This document shows, one piece after another, positions 6,445-10,101 of a stretch of DNA of 10,101 nucleotides (positions within the stretch are counted from its first letter, which is position 1; each line of letters begins with the position of its first letter). The stretch covers positions 1 to 10,101 of the forward strand of contig JALVWW010000185.1 in assembly GCA_027023175.1 (NCBI GenBank). The letters are read 5' to 3'. The position numbers and the translations under genes were made by a program. A model generated the notes under the pieces. It was not told the origin of the DNA, made no database searches, and saw only the letters and a program-made list of their open reading frames with translations. Source of the DNA: Campylobacterales bacterium (GTDB taxonomy: Bacteria; Campylobacterota; Campylobacteria; Campylobacterales; JALSKU01).

Positions 6445-7833
6445 ATGAAAGAGTTTGATTTAGTAGTTATCGGAGCGGGACCTGCGGGAACTCCGGCTGC
6501 TATGGCGGCAGCTATGTTTGGAAAGAAAGTTTTACTTGTCGATAAGAGAGAAAGACCCGGGGGTGAGTGTCTGTTTGAGGGGTGTATCCCTTCAAAAGTT
6601 TTAGAAAATGCGGCAAATAGATATAAAATGTTAAAAGATGCTTCAAAATTTCATGTAGCTCTTAAAAGTGAACCCCAAATTCATTGGGAAGAGGTGCTAA
6701 GAGATAAAGAGGCTATCGTCAAAAGAAGAGGTGATGCGGCATTTATGCAGATAGAGAAAAATCCAAACTTAGAGTATCTTCAAGGGGTTGCTACTTTTGA
6801 AGATGAGCATACTATCAAAGTAAATGATGAGTTGATACGATTTAAAAAAGCCCTTATAGCTACAGGAGGCAAAGTAAATCTACCTCCTTTTAAAGGAGAC
6901 GGAGTTCAAAAGGCTTGGACAAATAGGGATGTGTTTTTTGAAGAAAAATTACCGAGCGAAATAATTTTTGTAGGAGCCGGAGCTATAAGCTGTGAGTTAG
7001 CCGGGATGTTTAATGAACTTGGGGTTAAAACTCATATACTTGAAAGGGGTGAGAGGATACTAAAAAGAGTGGATAAGGATGCAGCTTTGGCGGTTCAAAA
7101 AAGAATGGTAGATAGCGGAGTTGATATAGAGTTAAATGCAAATATCGAAAGCATAGATTATGAAGATGAAATATTTAGTGTAAAATTTTCTCAAGATGGT
7201 AAAGAGAAAGTTTTAAATGCTCCAAAAGTTCTTTTGGCAACCGGAAGAGTAGCAAATGTTGATGAGTTAGGACTTGATAAAATTGGGGTTGAATTTGATA
7301 GACATGGAGTTAAAGTAGATGAAACTTTAAAAACTACTGTTGATCATATATTCGCCTGTGGGGACTGTATAAATGCTCCAAAGTTTGCTCATACCGCTAC
7401 TTATGAAGCAGGTATCGTAGTGCACAATATGTTTGCTCCAACTTCACACAAAGTGGATTTTTCTAAAAACTCATGGGTACTTTTTACAAGTCCCGAGATC
7501 GCATCTGTCGGCTTAAGCGAAGATGAGGCAAAAGATATGGGTTTGGAAGTAAAAGTAGCAAAATATGACTATAAAATAGATGCAAAAGCTCAAATAGATA
7601 AAGAAGAGATAGGTTTTATCAAATTTGTTTTAGATAAAAAGAGTAAAATCATAGGCATACAGATACTAAGCGAAGATGCCGCATCTTTAGCAGGTGAAGC
7701 AGCTTTAATCGTTGCTAAAAAGATGAGTGTTATGGATGTTATGAGTGCAATCCATCCTCACCCGACACTAGCGGAAGGATTTGGCAAATTAGCTCAGCAA
7801 CTGTTTTTTGCAAGTATGATGAGAAAATCGTGA
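6445..7833 (+). CDS. lpd: Dihydrolipoamide dehydrogenase-type flavoprotein disulfide reductase
   Basis: This 462-residue FAD-dependent class I pyridine nucleotide-disulfide oxidoreductase has the length of E3 enzymes. The FAD fold starts at VVIGAGPAGTPAA (7-19). The redox disulfide is in GGECLFEGCIPSK (Cys42 and Cys47), a variant of the usual GGTCLNVGCIPSK. The NAD(H) fold is at FVGAGAISCELAG (175-187), with Glu200 closing the second strand, which favours NAD over NADP. The second FAD motif is HIFACGDC (301-308). The dimerisation domain carries HPHPTLAE, with the catalytic pair His439 and Glu444. In cells it would reoxidise protein-bound dihydrolipoamide with NAD. No lipoyl protein, 2-oxo acid dehydrogenase or glycine cleavage gene is nearby, so its partner is unknown, and another disulfide-reductase role is possible. 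GAGGAG at 6434-6439 supports the start. The last sense codon and the stop (TCG TGA) belong to array 3. Confidence 0.85.
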   Translation: MKEFDLVVIGAGPAGTPAAMAAAMFGKKVLLVDKRERPGGECLFEGCIPSKVLENAANRYKMLKDASKFHVALKSEPQIHWEEVLRDKEAIVKRRGDAAFMQIEKNPNLEYLQGVATFEDEHTIKVNDELIRFKKALIATGGKVNLPPFKGDGVQKAWTNRDVFFEEKLPSEIIFVGAGAISCELAGMFNELGVKTHILERGERILKRVDKDAALAVQKRMVDSGVDIELNANIESIDYEDEIFSVKFSQDGKEKVLNAPKVLLATGRVANVDELGLDKIGVEFDRHGVKVDETLKTTVDHIFACGDCINAPKFAHTATYEAGIVVHNMFAPTSHKVDFSKNSWVLFTSPEIASVGLSEDEAKDMGLEVKVAKYDYKIDAKAQIDKEEIGFIKFVLDKKSKIIGIQILSEDAASLAGEAALIVAKKMSVMDVMSAIHPHPTLAEGFGKLAQQLFFASMMRKS

Positions 7834-7882
7834 CTCGTGACTCGTAACTCGTGATTAGAAAAAAACTAATCACTAATCACGA
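7828..7882 (+). repeat. Heptamer inverted-arm array 3 (lpd-eno gap), a different unit
   Basis: The left arm has four heptamers (TCGTGAC 7828-7834, TCGTGAC 7835-7841, TCGTAAC 7842-7848, TCGTGAT 7849-7855) followed by TAG. A 7-base A-run (7859-7865) is the loop. The right arm (7866-7882) reads CTAATCACTAATCACGA. GTGATTAG (7851-7858) pairs perfectly with CTAATCAC (7866-7873), or TCGTGATTAG (7849-7858) pairs perfectly with CTAATCACGA (7873-7882). The unit is unrelated to arrays 1 and 2, but the plan is the same: 7-bp period, start at the upstream stop codon (TGA, 7831-7833), end 4 bases before the downstream ribosome binding site (AAAGGAG, 7887-7893). Confidence 0.9.
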
Positions 7883-7899
7883 AAGAAAAGGAGAAATTT

Positions 7900-9174
7900 A
7901 TGTCAAGCAGGATTACAAATATAAGTGCTATGGAGATACTTGATAGTAGGGGCAATCCTACTGTTAGGGTTTTTATGGAGCTTGAGGATGGTACTTTTGT
8001 TCGTTCATCTGTTCCTAGTGGGGCTAGTACGGGTGAGTATGAGGCTTGTGAGTTAAGAGATGGGGATAAAAGCAGGTATGGCGGTAAAGGGGTTTTAAGA
8101 GCTGTTGAGAATGTAAATAATGTCATTGCACCGGCACTTTTCGGGATGGATGTAACTGAACAGTTAAAGATAGATCAAACTCTTTTGGAGCTTGACGGCA
8201 CGACAAATAAAGATAAACTTGGAGCAAATGCAATTTTGGGAGTCTCTATGGCGGCGGTTAAAGCGGCTGCAGCAAGCCATCGACTTGAGATTTATGAGTA
8301 TCTTGGAGGCTCTCAAGCTTGTAGGATTCCCGTGCCTTGTATGAATATACTAAACGGTGGAGAGCATGCGGATAATAGTGTGGATATCCAAGAGTTTATG
8401 GCTGTGCCGGCTGGAGCTCCTACATTTAAAGAGGGGCTTAGATATGTTAGTGAAACTTTTCATACTCTAAAAAAACTTTTAAAAGAGAGAGGTTTGGCTA
8501 CTTCAGTTGGAGATGAGGGTGGTTTTGCTCCAAATTTAGGAAGTAATGAAGAAGCTATAGAGATCATCATAGAAGCGATAGAAAAAAGCGGTTATAAGCC
8601 GGGAGTTGATATATCTATAGCACTTGATAGTGCGGCTACCTCTTTTGTTGTCGGCAAAAAAGGCAAATATGATCTTAAATGGTCAGGCGGTGGAGTAAAA
8701 ACAACAGATGAAATGATAGAGATGGCAAAAGAGTGGGTTAAAAAGTACCCCATCATTTTATGGGAAGACCCGTTGGCTGAAGAGGATTGGGAAGGATTTA
8801 AAAAGTTTACAAAAGAGCTTGGAGACAAGATAGAAGTAGTCGGTGATGATATATTTGTAACCAATACAAAATTTATCCAAAAAGGCATCAAAGAGCATAC
8901 CGCAAATGCTTCACTCATCAAACTAAATCAAATCGGAACAGTCAGCGAAACGGTTGATGCGGTCAAATTATGCTTTGAGCACAACTGGAGAGCTTTTGTT
9001 TCACACCGCTCAGGTGAGACTTGTGATACATTTTTGGCTGACTTTACGGTAGCTATGGGAACGGGACATTTAAAAACCGGCTCAGCCTCAAGAAGTGAAA
9101 GACTTGCTAAGTATAATAGACTTCTTGAGATAGAGGCTAGACTTGGAGATAGAGCAAAATATTATTGGAGATAA
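7900..9174 (+). CDS. eno: Enolase (phosphopyruvate hydratase), divergent form
   Basis: This 424-residue cytoplasmic enzyme interconverts 2-phosphoglycerate and PEP with magnesium. Family signatures occur in order: MEILDSRGNPTV (11-22), SVPSGASTGEYEA (37-49), LNGGEHADN (151-159, His156), SVGDEGGFAPNL (202-213, catalytic acid Glu206), ALDSAAT (241-247, metal ligand Asp243), LWEDPLAEEDW (287-297, metal ligand Glu289), VVGDDIFVTN (313-322, metal ligand Asp316), LIKLNQIGT (339-347, catalytic base Lys341) and SHRSGET (368-374). Lys392 (LKTG) completes the active site. Several usually conserved neighbours differ: Leu342 replaces Pro after the catalytic lysine, Cys375 replaces Glu in GETED, and Glu155 replaces Ala in GGAHADN. 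All catalytic residues remain, so it should be active; it may be a second enolase beside a housekeeping copy. AAAGGAG at 7887-7893 supports the start. Its end carries the ribosome binding site of the next gene. Confidence 0.94.
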   Translation: MSSRITNISAMEILDSRGNPTVRVFMELEDGTFVRSSVPSGASTGEYEACELRDGDKSRYGGKGVLRAVENVNNVIAPALFGMDVTEQLKIDQTLLELDGTTNKDKLGANAILGVSMAAVKAAAASHRLEIYEYLGGSQACRIPVPCMNILNGGEHADNSVDIQEFMAVPAGAPTFKEGLRYVSETFHTLKKLLKERGLATSVGDEGGFAPNLGSNEEAIEIIIEAIEKSGYKPGVDISIALDSAATSFVVGKKGKYDLKWSGGGVKTTDEMIEMAKEWVKKYPIILWEDPLAEEDWEGFKKFTKELGDKIEVVGDDIFVTNTKFIQKGIKEHTANASLIKLNQIGTVSETVDAVKLCFEHNWRAFVSHRSGETCDTFLADFTVAMGTGHLKTGSASRSERLAKYNRLLEIEARLGDRAKYYWR

Positions 9175-9175
9175 A

Positions 9176-10101
9176 ATGAATGGAAGCGACCCATCTACAA
9201 ATATAGCGATACCGAAACTTCCAAAAGAGATAGAGGGGCTTGAAAAAATTTCTCTAAATCTCTGGTGGAGTTGGAATCCAAGAGGAAAAGCACTTTTTAA
9301 ACATATAAGTCCATATCTTTGGAAAGAGAGCGGACACAACCCCATAAAACTTTTAAAAAGTTTATCAAATGATGATTTTGCTGATTTGATAAATGATGAA
9401 AAGTTTATGAAAGAGTATAGATATGTTTTAACTCTTTTTGAAAATTATATAAATAATAAAGAGCAAAAAGAGAGATCTCTTCCTGTTGCTTACTTTTGTG
9501 CAGAGTATGGGTTACATCACTCAGTTCCGATATATTCAGGAGGACTTGGTTTTTTAGCAGGAGATATACTAAAAGAGTCAAGTGATATGAATATACCGAT
9601 GGTGGGTATAGGCTTTATGTATCCTCAGGGCTATATCAGACAAGTTATAGGAAGTGACGGTTGGCAAAACGGAACAAATGAAACGATAGATAAAGATGTA
9701 GCTCCTATTGAGAGAGTTTTGGATAAAAATGGTGAACATTTTACTTTTCAAGTTCCTTTTATCGACCCTCCTATTTATGCAAGTGTATGGAAGATAAATG
9801 TTGGAAGAGTTACTTTATATCTGCTTGATACAGATATAGATAAAAATGATCCATGGGATAGGCAGATAAGTTCACATTTGTATGTACCGGATCTCAATCA
9901 AAGACTAAGGCAGCAGATAGTTTTAGGAATCGGCGGGTATAAAGTGCTTGAAGAGTTAGGGATCGAGTACTCTATACTCCATCTAAACGAGGGGCATCCG
10001 GCTTTTGCACTCTTTGAAAGAGTTAGGAGTTTTATGGAAAATGAGAATTTAACTCTTGAAAGTGCGATTCAAAAAGTAAGGCAAACTTCTATATTTACTA
10101 C
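9176..10101 (+). CDS. glgP: Alpha-glucan (glycogen) phosphorylase, GT35, N-terminal part
   Basis: The frame opens with ATG at 9176-9178 and runs 308 codons to the window end without a stop, so the gene is truncated by the window. The enzyme should release glucose 1-phosphate from glycogen-like alpha-1,4-glucan using phosphate and pyridoxal phosphate. Residues about 14-65 (LPKEIEGLEKISLNLWWSWN onward) match the DUF3417 N-terminal domain of the short bacterial/archaeal alpha-glucan phosphorylases. The catalytic fold follows with AYFCAEYGLHHSVPIYSGGL (105-124), the segment LGFLAGDILKESSDM (124-138), YPQGYIRQ (149-156) and HLNEGHPAFA (269-278). The pyridoxal-phosphate lysine region lies beyond the window. 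Only 1 base separates it from the eno stop, and its ribosome binding site (GGAG, 9167-9170) lies in the last eno codons, so the two are translationally coupled. It ties the gluconeogenic genes to glucan storage and use. Confidence 0.9.
   Translation, partial: MNGSDPSTNIAIPKLPKEIEGLEKISLNLWWSWNPRGKALFKHISPYLWKESGHNPIKLLKSLSNDDFADLINDEKFMKEYRYVLTLFENYINNKEQKERSLPVAYFCAEYGLHHSVPIYSGGLGFLAGDILKESSDMNIPMVGIGFMYPQGYIRQVIGSDGWQNGTNETIDKDVAPIERVLDKNGEHFTFQVPFIDPPIYASVWKINVGRVTLYLLDTDIDKNDPWDRQISSHLYVPDLNQRLRQQIVLGIGGYKVLEELGIEYSILHLNEGHPAFALFERVRSFMENENLTLESAIQKVRQTSIFT

Noticed and set aside
5396..7882. Arrays as CRISPR
   Set aside because: The units are 7 bp and contiguous, with no spacers of constant length and no cas genes nearby.
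7866..9345. Minus-strand open frames over eno and the phosphorylase start (7866-8126, 8592-8921, 9088-9345)
   Set aside because: They are antisense to strongly conserved catalytic segments and cross real gene boundaries; they are frame shadows.

Overview
The window is AT-rich chromosomal DNA from a bacterium. Codon use (strong A/T preference at third positions, frequent AGA for Arg and ATA for Ile), short gene spacing and the protein types suggest Campylobacterota (formerly Epsilonproteobacteria, a Sulfurimonas/Sulfurovum/Arcobacter-like organism). That placement is inferred from protein style; no rRNA or other marker gene is present. I see no tRNA, rRNA, insertion sequence or CRISPR array.

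Left part (1-2769, all minus strand). Reading leftward from the divergent region, a Crp/Fnr-family regulator overlaps by 4 bases (ATGA) an APC-family amino acid/amine permease. After a 115-base gap holding a hairpin come a six-helix HdeD/DUF308 membrane protein and the first 14 codons of another gene that leaves the window.

Divergent region (2770-2991). This 222-base, very AT-rich stretch separates the regulator from the right-hand cluster. It holds a dyad matching 9 of 10 fixed bases of the TTAAC-N4-GTTAA site known for the Campylobacter Crp-family regulator NssR. It also holds a second palindrome, two 33-bp direct repeats at a 40-bp period, a perfect TATAAT box and an 11-bp tandem duplication in the leader of the next gene.

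Right part (2992-10101, all plus strand). This is a central carbon cluster: PEP synthase, an archaeal-type class I fructose-bisphosphate aldolase, a dihydrolipoamide-dehydrogenase-type flavoprotein, a divergent enolase and the start of an alpha-glucan (glycogen) phosphorylase cut by the window end. PEP synthase, enolase and aldolase form a route from pyruvate toward hexose phosphate, and the phosphorylase links that route to stored glucan. This would fit an organism that makes sugars from C3 units and stores glycogen. The flavoprotein has no obvious partner here.

The most unusual feature is in the three junctions ppsA-aldolase, aldolase-lpd and lpd-eno. Each is almost filled by an array of 7-bp tandem repeats arranged as two inverted arms around a short T-rich loop. 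Each array starts at, or a few bases inside, the upstream stop codon and ends 3-7 bases before the downstream ribosome binding site. Two arrays share one heptamer family (AGGATTT on the left, AAAACCT on the right). The third uses an unrelated heptamer (TCGTGAC) in the same layout. The fourth junction (eno-phosphorylase, 1 base) has none.
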